Shown here: positions 41,001 through 49,600 of the stretch, piece by piece
Layout of the letters: each line of letters starts with the position of its first letter
Numbering within the stretch: position 1 is the stretch's first letter
Source of the DNA: Rhodocytophaga rosea
GTDB taxonomy: Bacteria; Bacteroidota; Bacteroidia; Cytophagales; 172606-1
DNA: 64,000 nucleotides
Direction of reading: 5' to 3'
NCBI RefSeq assembly: GCF_010119975.1
Contig: NZ_CP048222.1
Coordinates: 7,912,501-7,976,500 of the forward strand
Program-made: the position numbers and the translations under genes
Notes under the pieces: model-generated
The model's input: the letters and a program-made list of their open reading frames with translations, nothing else
Database searches by the model: none
Told to the model about the DNA's origin: nothing

Positions 41001-41406
41001 AGGAACGCTTAGGTTTACAAGTGGCAATCGGACTTTGTCCAGGCTGACTATGAACAGAAGTACGTCAGGCCAGGTAACATTGGGTACAGATCTTTTACTG
41101 GCAGGTGGTTCGAATGCACTGATATTGACAAATGGCATTATTAATACGACTAACACTAACTTGTTAACGCTTAATGAAAGTTCAGGCGTTTTTGGTTCAA
41201 GTGCATATGTGTCAGGAGGTTCAGATGCAAGTCATATTAACGGCCCCATTGCTAAAATGACAAATACTACTAATCATTTTACTTTCCCAACAGGTAAGTC
41301 AGGTAATTTAGGAGAAATTGGTATTAAGCCTGCTTCTACAAGCGCTACAACGTTCAGGGGGAATATTTCAGGCAGAACCCTTATACAGCAATTGGCTCAA
41401 GTGTAA
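35089..41406 (+). CDS. Giant beta-rich surface protein, main part (frameshifted before its T9SS domain)
   Basis: 2,105 residues with a signal peptide (hydrophobic stretch near residues 18-35, cleavage after YGQA). The mature protein is Thr/Ser/Asn/Gly-rich with long runs of short beta strands (N-G-T-L-x-L patterns), like parallel-beta-helix or autotransporter-type adhesins. Four about 70-residue modules lie at residues 1240-1610. A second NTFKWRGFSTNWFNSDNWG-type element near residue 1780 matches the start at residue 42 (YDWQGGNNSWATGNKW). The frame ends at TLIQQLAQV, but the shifted frame continues straight into the sorting domain of the next ORF, so this is the N-terminal 88 percent of one gene. 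Probably secreted by T9SS to the cell surface, as an adhesin or matrix protein (inference). Confidence 0.8.
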   Translation: MTQIYQTLMPDLRNIKRPVIGLLSIILTLLLIESSYGQATYDWQGGNNSWATGNKWSPNRNSPNTADTLIIKNGGTVTLTNIPTQNVGQIRIKNNTYAILQANTSGNTLTIGGGTGPDLIVEAGSTLEINTTNGLNIKLAAGATAYIGGNIIFSGNTSAASPHSLDANDAGAIVFKNGSSFTQNSTGNAFTSTGTNETVVFESGSTYIQQSGANPFAKAIPNSKIKFNTGSLYSHRQTSFEPSFAGRTYANFEINAPGYTQTSIGTNGLTVDNFSVVNVSTMTVNLTGGINIKGNLSVQTGTLTFNPSSANIITFGGSGNQNITGSGILSFNSNTTVAMPGIVTLQKDQTIGGPLNVDGTLKFDGTTARTLTLTGNMSGLGTIDMSGGSLAHILNIGASSNSIANLINSGTCNSTINYNGTGNQVVMSGVDYANLTISGGGIKSLAAAVSVCNALTINTGATLTLSGFDATVDGNTSVAGTLNAGLSSVMGTSSFTLSGTIITASPDGINSGTSVGSIRVSGTRTLTSGSFTYNGTAPQVTGNGIPGTVINFTINNTAATPTVSLSQNLNVSGLATFTAGALSIGSNTLSLNGSTFIGSGTIMGGTTSSLIIGGSSGVNIDIPIITNGLLNLTVNKGGINNGGILRPAGNVTIYNGGTLSLLSGYITNSNTITMGEDGNAITNIIRRGDISAIFAAPTFNNRVNVTYTGATTYSPQPNTGPELPTSSTALNNLTIGTGPAILVTLGSSATPVVNGSFTINTSSATTGLNLNGRTLTINGNYSNISSGTFTGSSTSSIIINGDNKNVNGNIRFNQTSSASRSLQNFTLNRTGTGSAFTIITNAEITNAYITSGTLTASGTDIYIASASIEANGKFINNTTAVPAVFPTSTTSRAFNNTSAGTITGSSIVNKFDRYQASADAGNIITNTASDITFVRNGQGSVYAFRNKLFSPVPNTAVIQFQLGVNSTVQNTSGAGTLMLGSNLGDDALKPTAAARLQFNLTTINNKISVTSPDGTPYTSADNLNLGQNFTWVINNSGAPINYTGPDGNSYNLATGLSELWHNTTRLANNLQFQDVSQTINQIKFVMDDGTGSISLKNLRINPLATINTASMACYTAGYTLNVDYTATYPGTVTAATASFNEGNEFRVQLSDVNGNFNSGSLIIGGTNIKSTAASGTVQALIPAYYLGTNYRYRVISTDLSIQTGINNGVSMYFVSPGLSQSMLPSGNGPMLTANTAESALTGTIVTTTLSNVVTGVGTSFTSQISVGKLLKRSSDNQVIGTVQSITNNNSLVLTSNAASTNAAISFKTSSATSFQWGYRTSSGSGFTAIPGATGQTYTPTGSHFASGNPGTYYVVCQISIGSCINTITNEVIIYINCTTGPTNYITNGKFDNTLTGKVSASTGSTTVTGTGTSFTTQLRVGRRLYSSPDSLLGTISSITSNTQLTLTANSKYSVANKDYLTNYYNLPLVGTITTNTASTTVTGTNTRFTEQVNVGDQIMRNDNSVLGTVASITNNTTLILTGNASSSNTNIKFKSNFNSALYTGTITTNTASTTVTGSGTSFNTQIKVGDLIKRADNTLIGTVASIANATSLTLVSNAISSNTGIAYGSNPASFGNSGVGFNTNYIYTANNLYPEGLYSIGTDPNYYHNAFCNASGNNMLIANADASNTRIVWSQTLSGLSPNTNYVLTFNAISLAGPANSLVFGMYINCNRVGEDIISGFTGNCSWAKYSIQINSGSLTTFDLAIANISSAASGNDIGIDDIEFYQCSAVLAVPFAPANTFKWRGFSTNWFNSDNWGVCPGLLPTCADDVDIPANAPNYPIINANGAVARTVNIDAGGALTINADRNLNVCGDIINNGTITNLTSASNAATITFISYSTATLAPSPIPTKQTVSGISPFTKVVINQNPVLSGGVTLANDATINTNLDIKTNNTLTLNGNTLTLNGDISSSTGTITGGNTSRLIINGTGDAGTLRFTSGNRTLSRLTMNRSTSGQVTLGTDLLLAGGSNALILTNGIINTTNTNLLTLNESSGVFGSSAYVSGGSDASHINGPIAKMTNTTNHFTFPTGKSGNLGEIGIKPASTSATTFRGNISGRTLIQQLAQV
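38806..39912 (+). repeat. Four diverged copies of a ~70-residue module inside the surface protein
   Basis: Copies start near 38806, 39268, 39490 and 39709. Each has the order G-T/K-I/V, T-T-V-T-G-x-G-T-S-F, Q-x-x-V-G, a short basic stretch, then G-T-V-x-S-I-x-N-x-x-x-L-x-L-x-x-N-A. The last two are adjacent (73-residue period), the first is separated by about 150 residues. They look like tandem beta-sandwich modules expanded by duplication. Confidence 0.85.
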
Positions 41407-41432
41407 AATCTCCCCTCGACCACGTAAGTTTA

Positions 41433-42248
41433 TTGGAATACTGGATGATGGACCGTCCGACAGGCACAAGCGCGGGTCAGGTAACTTTGTTCTGGTCAAG
41501 CTATACCGGGGTTTCTGATGATCCGGCAGAATGGAATCAATTGAGGGTAGCACATTATAAATCAGGTCAATGGCAATCGGAAGGGCCCGGTTCAGGAGCA
41601 ATTGCAGAGCCAGGTTTCTCTTATGATTATGGATATTTAACTTCTGATGCAGTAAGTACATTTAGTCCATTCACGTTTGGATCACTAAATGTTTTCAATC
41701 CATTGCCTGTTGAGTTATTAGATTTAACAGCTTCACCAGTAGATAAATCAATAAGAGTGAACTGGGTTACAGCCAATGAGCACAATAGCAGCCATTTTAT
41801 TTTGCAGAGAAGCGCTGATGGTATTCGATTTTCTGACATAGCAACGATTCAGGCAGCTGGTGAGTCAAAACAGGTACGTACTTATACTTATCTTGATAAA
41901 CTGCCGCTCAACGGAGTTAACTATTACAGACTTCAACAAGTAGATAAGGATAATACCTCTGGTGCCTCTAAAATAGTATCTGCTCATATTTCGGACCAAG
42001 TAAACCAAAAGTTTGAAGTTTATCCTAATCCTTCCGATGGTAAGCAGTTGTATATACAAGTTCCTTATAAAGGAGAAATTACGGTAACTTTACTTAACAT
42101 GGCAGGAGCAGAAGTATATGCTCAGCGTACCATGGCAGATGGAAGTTTTGCTTCTGTACAACCAAGTCATAGCCTGGCGACTGGCATGTATGTAGTAAGA
42201 GTATCCACAGGAAAGGGTACTTATCAACAAAAACTGCTTGTAAAGTAA
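41433..42248 (+). CDS. C-terminal part of the surface protein with T9SS type A sorting domain
   Basis: 271 residues from an internal ATG. Upstream of that ATG the same frame is open back to the G5 run at 41357-41361 and reads EYFRQNPYTAIGSSVKSPL, which continues the previous ORF's sequence sensibly. It is therefore the C-terminus of the 35089 gene, not a separate start. It contains a fibronectin-like stretch (SIRVNWVTANEHNSSHFILQ) and ends with the sorting domain: FEVYPNPSDG, ITVTLLNMAGAEV and GMYVVRVSTGKGTYQQKLLVK. A terminator follows 37 bases later. Confidence 0.8.
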   Translation: MEYWMMDRPTGTSAGQVTLFWSSYTGVSDDPAEWNQLRVAHYKSGQWQSEGPGSGAIAEPGFSYDYGYLTSDAVSTFSPFTFGSLNVFNPLPVELLDLTASPVDKSIRVNWVTANEHNSSHFILQRSADGIRFSDIATIQAAGESKQVRTYTYLDKLPLNGVNYYRLQQVDKDNTSGASKIVSAHISDQVNQKFEVYPNPSDGKQLYIQVPYKGEITVTLLNMAGAEVYAQRTMADGSFASVQPSHSLATGMYVVRVSTGKGTYQQKLLVK

Positions 42249-42284
42249 CAGTATTAGATAGATAAATCTTTTTGAATTAAAGTT

Positions 42285-42321
42285 AAAACAGCCCTTAGGT
42301 ACTTATCCTAAGGGCTGTTTT
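42285..42321 (+). terminator. Terminator of the surface-protein gene
   Basis: AAAACAGCCCTTA and TAAGGGCTGTTTT form a perfect 13-bp stem around an 11-base loop, followed by TATTTTCATTTT. The rest of 42322-42660 holds no gene; a 65-codon ORF there has random composition. Confidence 0.9.
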
Positions 42322-42660
42322 ATTTTCATTTTAGATATTCCGAGTTAATAAATATTTACCTGCTTAAGATATACTAACCATAAGTGTAGTTCAACAGATA
42401 GATCAATAAGTTGACTTGCAGAAAGTGTTATGCTTATACATGTATGTTGGGCAAATATACTTTAAATATACCTCATCAGCTTGCCTGTATACCTTTTATC
42501 TACTTTCGACAGTTTACTGCCTTTTTTACAACTTCTATCTTTGTACGATCGCAAAAGCCAATCACTTCTCATAGATATGAGTTGCTAATACCAGATATAG
42601 GTATTTGAGACACTATAATTGAAATGCTATAACTTAACTAAACACAGACAACAAACACAC

Positions 42661-43614
42661 ATGAACTTAATTTCTCATTTTCCAACACTATTATCTTTAA
42701 AGGAAAATATCCGGAGCCTGTTTAATCCATTTAAAGTTATTACTAATAAGAAAAGCGCATCAGATCTGACAACCGATTTTTCTAAGGATGCTGCTGATAG
42801 TCGGCTGAACCTTTCTACCGGAAGCCCGACATTGCTGGCTTGCCGGAAAAATCATACCCTTACGTTGATTTTAAATCGACCTGAAGTATTAAATGCTATT
42901 AATATAGAAATGGCAGATGCATTACTGGAACAATTAAAAAAAGCTGCTGCAGATCCTGCCGTAAGGGTAATTGTTTTAACTGGTAATGGCCGGGCTTTTT
43001 GTTCTGGTGGAGATTTAAAATTTGCCTTGGAAGCCAACCCACTACAGCCCGGTAACTCTTTTCAGGCATTAACTTCCATTTTGCATGAATGTATTGAGGT
43101 CATTCGTATTATGGCAAAACCTGTAATTGCTTCCATCAACGGTCCAGCGGCTGGTGCAGGACTTTTTTTATCCCTGGCTTGTGATATCCGAATTATGTCT
43201 CAAACGGCTTACCTGAAAGTTTCAAACCCGACCTATGGATTATCTTTGCCTGCTGGTGGCACGTTTACGCTTCCCCGGCTTATAGGCCTGGGTAAAGCTC
43301 TGGAATTGATTATTATAGATCAGCCTGTAACCGCAAATGCGGCACATACTATAGGACTGATCAGTTACGTAGCAGATAATACTTCTCTTTCATATCAAAC
43401 TGAATTACTGGCAGAAGAATTGGCACTAAAGGCGATCCATACCATAGGGCAAGTAAAGAAGTTACTCAATGAATCTTTCATTCACACGTTAACTGAACAG
43501 TTATTAGCTGAACAGCAAGCTATTATTCAAAGTGCCAACCATGCGGAAGGAAGAGAAGGCTTAGCTGCTTTTGTGGAAAAAAGAACGCCTGATTATGTGA
43601 AAAAGCATGTATAA
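42661..43614 (+). CDS. Enoyl-CoA hydratase/isomerase (crotonase) family protein with N-terminal extension
   Basis: The ATG at 42661 (MNLISHFPTLLSLKENIRSL) gives 317 residues. The crotonase domain starts only near residue 58 (LACRKNHTLTLILNRPEVLNAI). Oxyanion-hole and CoA loops are visible as AFCSGGDLKFALE and GPAAGAGLFLSLACDIRI. The catalytic Glu positions of true hydratases appear replaced (KVSNPTYGLSLPAGGTFTLPRLIG lacks the usual E/D pattern), so isomerase or another crotonase reaction is possible. The 57-residue polar N-terminus is not typical. Monocistronic. Confidence 0.8.
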   Translation: MNLISHFPTLLSLKENIRSLFNPFKVITNKKSASDLTTDFSKDAADSRLNLSTGSPTLLACRKNHTLTLILNRPEVLNAINIEMADALLEQLKKAAADPAVRVIVLTGNGRAFCSGGDLKFALEANPLQPGNSFQALTSILHECIEVIRIMAKPVIASINGPAAGAGLFLSLACDIRIMSQTAYLKVSNPTYGLSLPAGGTFTLPRLIGLGKALELIIIDQPVTANAAHTIGLISYVADNTSLSYQTELLAEELALKAIHTIGQVKKLLNESFIHTLTEQLLAEQQAIIQSANHAEGREGLAAFVEKRTPDYVKKHV

Positions 43615-43749
43615 AGTATTCCGGACTATCGTAATTACCTATACTTATTGTGATTTTAATCTTAACCCATTTTCTGGATGCTTATATAAAACTGGCACAG
43701 ATACATAGTTGGAACAGTGCAATATTAATAAAATAGATTAGATCACCTG

Positions 43750-44220
43750 CTAATTAGTTTTTGCCTGAGGCAAATGTTTTACCGGAAAATTAACAGAATT
43801 GGCAATGAAACAAAGCTGATGTGCCCGGTTATGTAATTCATCTAGCTGATAGAGGGAGCCAGGCGTAGAAATGGTGACAATGGGGTGCAAGGTCACTTCT
43901 GTAAATCTGCCGCCACCGCCTGCTGTTTCTACCATCTTCCCACTTGGATTGTCTACATAATCGGTTACTATGATTCCTTGATCGGCACACAAATGCAGAA
44001 ACCAGAGCATATGGCAACTGGAAAGCGAAGCAACAAGAAGTTCTTCTGGGTTATATTTTTGCTTATCGCCCCGGAAGGCCGGGTCCGAAGAAGCTAAAAT
44101 TTCAGGTTTGTCGATAGCTGAGATCCGATGACTTCTTTCATACATCCGGTAGCCGGATGTACCAGTGCCTGTATTTCCGGTCCAGGTAATAGTTAAGGTA
44201 TATAGATGTTCTTTATCCAT
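43750..44220 (-). CDS. OsmC/Ohr-family peroxiredoxin-like protein
   Basis: Predicted thiol-dependent hydroperoxide reductase. The ATG at 44220 (MDKEHLYTLTITWTGNTGTG) gives 156 residues; the longer frame adds 19 hydrophobic residues and is less likely. The two redox cysteines are in place: ASLSSCHMLWFLHLC and AHQLCFIANSVNFPV. NPEELLVASLSSC is the family signature. The N-terminus resembles the YhfA/OsmC branch rather than Ohr. Divergent from the LuxR-like remnant. Confidence 0.88.
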   Translation of the reverse strand: MDKEHLYTLTITWTGNTGTGTSGYRMYERSHRISAIDKPEILASSDPAFRGDKQKYNPEELLVASLSSCHMLWFLHLCADQGIIVTDYVDNPSGKMVETAGGGGRFTEVTLHPIVTISTPGSLYQLDELHNRAHQLCFIANSVNFPVKHLPQAKTN

Positions 44221-44303
44221 AATACGTAGTAAAAACAACAGATATTTGAAAATGAATTTTCGTACTATAACATGCAATTCCTATTCTGAAAAATAAAGAA
44301 TTT

Positions 44304-44590
44304 ATGAATAATAAAATGTGCTATTCATTCTCATTTTTGATTTTCAATACTTTTATACGCACAAGTTGTTCCAATCTATATAAAACTAAACAACAGTTGG
44401 AAATTCTGCCTGCGCTATTAGAGGGATTGTCTTATAAATATATCGCCAACAAACTTGATCTGAATACCCATACTATTGATATACATAATGTCACTTATTC
44501 GAGCGGCCGAATTGCCACACCGGAACTGAAGCTGTACGGATTGCCTTAAGAAAAAACAGGTTACCCTCAGAAGCCTCAACCGAACGATAA
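44304..44590 (+). pseudogene. Remnant of a LuxR-type DNA-binding domain, frameshifted
   Basis: An 81-codon ORF contains LEILPALLEGLSYKYIANKL followed by DLNTHTIDIH, a clear LuxR/NarL helix-turn-helix. After about 44490 the +1/+2 frame continues the domain as LFERPNCHTGTEAVRIALRK (from 44495), where intact proteins have I-Y-x-K-L-x-V-x-x-R-T-E-A-V. No receiver domain precedes it. It is thus a truncated, frameshifted response-regulator tail. The remaining bases to 44795 contain only a short TCTGA repeat and a weak hairpin. Confidence 0.6.
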
Positions 44591-44795
44591 ATGATTTGAA
44601 AAATAAAAAATCTGATCTGATCTGACCTGAACTGATATATATTACATGCAAGGAACCTGTTCGACCCAAAATAGGTTTCTTCAAAGATGTATCTTTTTTA
44701 TTAATATCATCGTAAGCATTGGGTATAGTTAAAGTACAATTGTGTATGTTTGCTATCCACTTCTTGCCTGTACATTTAACTTTATGCTGTAAAGT

Positions 44796-45227
44796 TTGGC
44801 CCGGATGATAAAGTTTATGGTAAGATTTTTTTTGTTTCTGTGTATTCTCTTGTTGAGCGGATATAGTCAAATTTTCGCCCATACAGCTAAAGAGAGTGCT
44901 TTCTATTCCCAAACAGACAATCTTACAGCATCAGAACAGGTTAACTCTGGCATAATACAAACTGATCAGACGTTTGTTACTAAGCCTTCCACTTCTGGTA
45001 CTCAACAAAAACCGGTAACACAATTTGCTGATATTGAAGTGGAGGAAGATGAATCTCTCTCTTCCAGGAAGTATACAGAAATCAGTTATTATGTTACTTC
45101 TATTTTTTACGCCCGGATACTTGAATACTTTTTCCGAAACCTGAACAAAGGATTTCTTTTCCGGAAGCATATTTCTAATATCTCACCTCTCAGGTGGCAT
45201 CTTGTTATTCAGGTGTTCAGGATATGA
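44796..45227 (+). CDS. Small secreted protein, unknown
   Basis: 143 residues (start may be the ATG at 44808). A signal peptide (MIKFMVRFFLFLCILLLSGYSQIF region, cleavage near AHT) precedes a Ser/Thr/Gln-rich linker, an acidic block FADIEVEEDESLSS, and an aromatic C-terminus (SYYVTSIFYARILEYFFRNL). This order resembles small uncharacterised Cytophagales envelope proteins. A weak hairpin GACCAT/ATGGTC follows at 45307-45324. Confidence 0.55.
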   Translation: MARMIKFMVRFFLFLCILLLSGYSQIFAHTAKESAFYSQTDNLTASEQVNSGIIQTDQTFVTKPSTSGTQQKPVTQFADIEVEEDESLSSRKYTEISYYVTSIFYARILEYFFRNLNKGFLFRKHISNISPLRWHLVIQVFRI

Positions 45228-45365
45228 AACAATAATCCTCACGTGTTCTTAGACTGTCTAAGCACTCCTTTTCATTCCGTTTTATTTAATTTTAATCGCA
45301 GTCCTTCGACCATTTTTCTATGGTCTTCTATAAAAAGTGCAAATTTATCACGGAGAGTGAAAATT

Positions 45366-45426
45366 TTAATCTCTTTTTAATCATCATTTAATGCCTTTTT
45401 AATATACATTTAATGCCCGTTTAATG
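45366..45426. promoter_or_regulatory. Six TTTAAT elements phased at exactly 11 bp upstream of the RND efflux operon
   Basis: TTTAAT occurs at 45366, 45377, 45388, 45399, 45410 and 45421, each start exactly 11 bases after the previous one; the third, fifth and sixth extend to TTTAATGC. All lie on one face of the helix, 111 bases before the adaptor start. Direct repeats with an 11-bp period are the usual target form of OmpR/PhoB-family regulators (for example 8-bp Pho-box units separated by 3 bp). Array is directly visible; the regulator is inferred. Neither flank continues the pattern. Confidence 0.75.
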
Positions 45427-45536
45427 CATTATATCAAGCTTTGTATGCCAACTTAAGGCAACTCAAGTATATGTTGTATTTGCACCTCACCCAATACCTA
45501 TTAATAAAATTATATTGTTTTAAAAGAATAATAATT

Positions 45537-46628
45537 ATGAAGAGAATTTTCATGCTAATCGGATTATGTGCCTTGTTGTGCCAGACAAGCTGTCATTTTG
45601 AAGATGCAGAAGCGGAAGCAAAGGAAGAAGAAGTCAAATTTATGGTTACCAGTCCTTTGAATAAAGACACATTGATTACCAAAGATTATGTAAGTCAAAT
45701 CCACTCTATACAGCATATAGAGCTGAGAGCGATGGAAAAAGGTTACTTAGAAAAGATTTTTGTAGATGAAGGAAAGTTTGTAAAAAAAGGGCAACTCATG
45801 TTTCAGATCATGCCTATGCTCTATCAGGCCGAATTGCAGAAAGCACAGGCCGAAGCTAATTTTGCCCAGATCGAATATCAAAATACTAAATCCCTTGCCG
45901 ATAGTAATGTAGTAGCTCCCAATGAACTGGCCATGGCAAAAGCCAAATTAGCTAAAGCAAACGCTGAACTGGCATTAGCCCAGGTTCATCTGGGATTCAC
46001 GCAGATTAAAGCGCCTTTTGATGGCATCATGGATCATTTTCAGGTGCGGTTAGGAAGCCTGGTAGATGAAGGGGATTTGCTTACTACCCTGTCAGACAAT
46101 TCTAAAATGTGGGTGTATTATAATGTTCCCGAAGCCGAATACCTGGAATACAAAACCAAGGTTAAGAAAGACAGCATGATGAAAGTAAACCTGATCATGG
46201 CTAATAATAAACAATTTGAGTATCCAGGAATAGTTGAAACCATTGAAGCCGATTTTAACAATGAAACCGGAAATATTGCTTTCAGGGCCACCTTTCCAAA
46301 TCCCAATGGCCTCTTACGTCACGGAGAAACAGGGAATATACAAATGACCGTACCTCTTAAAAATGCCCTGATTATCCCGCAGAAAGCCACCTTTGAAGTT
46401 CTGGATAAGAAGTATGTATATGTAGTGGACAAAGAGAATGTATTACGGTCAAAGGAAATTACTATTGCCGCTGAATTGCCTCACATCTATGTAGTTCAAG
46501 ATGGGCTGGCTGTTACGGATAAAATTCTTCTGGAAGGCTTACGGCTGGTACGGGAAAATCAAAAAATCCACTATTCATTCGTGCAGCCTACTACTGCCCT
46601 GTCTCAGTTAGAATTGTATGCCGAATAA
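45537..46628 (+). CDS. RND efflux periplasmic adaptor (MFP) lipoprotein
   Basis: AcrA/MexA-type adaptor linking the inner-membrane pump to the outer-membrane channel. The ATG at 45537 (MKRIFMLIGLCALLCQTSC) gives 363 residues and a lipoprotein signal with Cys-19; the longer frame's 32 extra residues are not credible. The lipoyl halves (ELRAMEKGYLEKIFVDEGKF and QIKAPFDGIMDHF) flank a helical hairpin rich in Ala/Gln/Glu (residues about 95-150). The membrane-proximal beta domain follows (FRATFPNPNGLLRHGETGNI). First gene of a three-gene operon; the 11-bp phased array lies upstream. Confidence 0.92.
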   Translation: MKRIFMLIGLCALLCQTSCHFEDAEAEAKEEEVKFMVTSPLNKDTLITKDYVSQIHSIQHIELRAMEKGYLEKIFVDEGKFVKKGQLMFQIMPMLYQAELQKAQAEANFAQIEYQNTKSLADSNVVAPNELAMAKAKLAKANAELALAQVHLGFTQIKAPFDGIMDHFQVRLGSLVDEGDLLTTLSDNSKMWVYYNVPEAEYLEYKTKVKKDSMMKVNLIMANNKQFEYPGIVETIEADFNNETGNIAFRATFPNPNGLLRHGETGNIQMTVPLKNALIIPQKATFEVLDKKYVYVVDKENVLRSKEITIAAELPHIYVVQDGLAVTDKILLEGLRLVRENQKIHYSFVQPTTALSQLELYAE

Positions 46629-46653
46629 TCCACTATCCTAAACAGAAGAATAC

Positions 46654-49600
46654 ATGTTTAATAAGTTTATACACAGGCCGGTATTTGCAATTGTCATATC
46701 GGTCATGATAGTCTTTATTGGTATACTGGCTATCAAAAAATTACCTATTTCTCAATTCCCGGATATTGCCCCCACCACAGTAAATATATTTATTGCTTAC
46801 CCCGGTTCCAGTGCAGATGTACTGGTTAAATCTACGCTGATTACTCTGGAACAGGCTATCAACGGTGTGCAGGATATGCGCTATATCGCTACTGATGCCA
46901 CCAGTGCCGGGGAGGCTACCCTGCGGATCATTTTTGAACCCGGCACTGATCCCAATGATGCGGTGATTAGAGTAAAAACAAGGGTAGATCAGGTGATGCC
47001 GCTTTTGCCCGAACTGGTTCAGCGGGAAGGGGTAATTATTACTCCCATCCAGCCCAGTATGCTGATGTATGTCAATCTCTATTCTAAGGAAAAAAGCATG
47101 GACGAAAAATTCCTGTTCAACTATGCCACTGTTAAAATGATCCCTGAAATCCAGCGGACCAGAGGGGTAGCCAGGGCACAAATCCTGGGTAGCCGCCGGT
47201 ATGCTATGCGCGTCTGGCTGAATCCTGACCGCATGCGGGCTTATAACATTTCCGTAGAGGAAGTAATGACAGCCTTAGGAGAACAAAGTATTATCGGACG
47301 TCCGGGCAGGTTAGGTCAAAGTTCAGGTATCGCTGCCCAGTCGCTGGAGTATGTGCTTACCTACAAAGGACGTTATAACAAACCCGAGGAATATGAGAGT
47401 ATTATTATCCGGGCCAATCCGGAAGGGGAAAGCATACATCTGAAAGATATAGCGACTGTAGAGCTGGGAAGTGAATTCTTTGATATCTATTCTAACCTGG
47501 ATGGCCGTCCTTCGGCAGCCATTGTATTGAAACAGAACTATGGCAGTAATGCCAGTGAGGTAATTGAAGAAGTAAAAGCCAAACTCGAAGACATGAAAGG
47601 CTCTTTTCCTCCGGGAATGGATTATAAGATCAGCTATGATGTGTCTCAATTCCTGGACGCTTCCATCGAGCAGGTACTGCATACCTTACGGGATGCTTTT
47701 ATTCTGGTTGCCTTGGTGGTGTTTATATTCCTGGGTGACTGGCGTTCTACTCTGATACCCATTCTGGCTGTTCCGGTATCTTTAATAGGAGCATTTTTTG
47801 TTATTCAGTTTTTTGGCCTTTCCATCAATTTAGTTACACTTTTTGCCCTTGTACTGGCGATAGGTATCGTAGTAGATGATGCCATTGTGGTGGTAGAGGC
47901 CGTGCATGCTAAAATGGAAGAAGAGCCACATCTGTCACCATATAATGCAGTTAAAAAAGTATTGGGTGAGATCAGTGGCGCTATTATCGCCATTACGGCT
48001 GTAATGGTGTCGGTATTCTTGCCTATTTCATTTATGTCTGGTCCGGTAGGTACTTTTTACCGCCAGTTCTCTATTACTATGGCCAGTTCCATTGTTATCT
48101 CGGCCTTAATTGCTCTTACCCTGACACCAGTACTGTGTGCCATGTTGTTAAAGAATCATCATGGACATGCGAAAAAGAAAAACCTGCTGACCAAATCACT
48201 CGATAGTTTTAACAGGGGTTTTGATAAACTTACCGGAAAATATGTGGGTTTGTTGAAGTTAATTGTCAATAGAAGGGCCGTTACATTCGGGATATTACTT
48301 GCATTTGGTGCAGGTATATTTTTCGAAAATAAAATTTTGCCGGCAGGATTTATTCCCAATGAAGACCAGGGGACAATTTATGCCATTATTCAAACTCCTC
48401 CCGGTTCTACCCTTGAAAAAACCAACCAGGTTTCCCAGCGGCTTCAGAAAGTGTGCGAAGAGATCGATGGCGTGGAATCAGTATCTTCTCTGGCTGGTTA
48501 CGAAATTATGACGGAAGGTCGGGGGTCCAATGCAGGTACTTGTCTGATCAATCTGAAACCCTGGTCGCAGCGCCACCACAATGTAAAGGAAATTATGGAA
48601 GAGCTGGAGGAAAAATCCAAGGGACTGGGAGCCATTGTCGAATTCTTTGAACCACCGGCCATTCCCGGCTTTGGTACTTCCGGCGGTTTTTCGATGCGAT
48701 TACTCGACAAAACAACCGATACGGATTACCGGGAATTTGATAAAATCAATAAGGAATTTATGGATAATCTGGCTAAACGTAAAGAACTCACCGGCTTATT
48801 CACCTTTTTTGCGGCCAATTATCCGCAATACGAACTAGAGATAGATAATAATCTGGCTATGCAAAAAGGCGTGTCTATCGGAAAAGCGATGGACAACCTT
48901 AATATTATGATTGGCAGTACCTATGAACAAGGCTTTATTAAGTTCAATCAGTTTTTCAAAGTGTACGTTCAGTCTGATCCCAGCTTTAGAAGACTTCCTT
49001 CCGATCTGTTAAAACTTTTTGTTAAAAATGAAGCAGGCGAAATGGTACCTTATTCTTCGTTCATGAAGCTGAAAAAAGGACAGGGACCCAATGAAATTAC
49101 CCGTTTCAATCTGTATAATTCCGCAGCTATTCAGGGCCTTCCAGCAAAGGGATATACTACGGCAGATGCCATTCAAGCCATCCGGGAAGTGTCCAGCAAG
49201 ACCTTGCCAAAAGGATACGACATTGCTTTTGAAGGTCTTTCCTATGATGAATCCATCCGGGGCAATGAGGCGCTATATGTGTTTTTGATTGTATTGATGT
49301 TCGTGTATTTTGTGTTGGCTGCCCAGTATGAGAGTTTTATTATTCCACTAGCGGTGGTGTTTTCGCTACCTGTTGGGGTATTTGGTTCATTTTTATTACT
49401 CAAGCTGATGGGGCTGGAGAATAATATCTATGCCCAGATCGGCCTTATCATGTTGGTGGGGCTTTTAGGTAAAAACGCTGTGCTGATTGTAGAATTTGCT
49501 GTTCAAAAGCGTCAGCAGGGAGCAACCATTCTGAATGCCGCCATTGAAGGAGCCAAGGTCCGTTTCCGTCCGATCTTAATGACCTCCTTCGCCTTTATTG

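Noticed and set aside
42411-42608. 65-codon ORF between surface protein and crotonase
   Set aside because: No signal peptide, no family resemblance, Cys/Tyr/His-rich random composition, no conserved context.
44418-44912. 164-codon minus-strand ORF
   Set aside because: It runs antisense to the LuxR-like remnant and the small secreted gene, has random composition and no recognisable motif.
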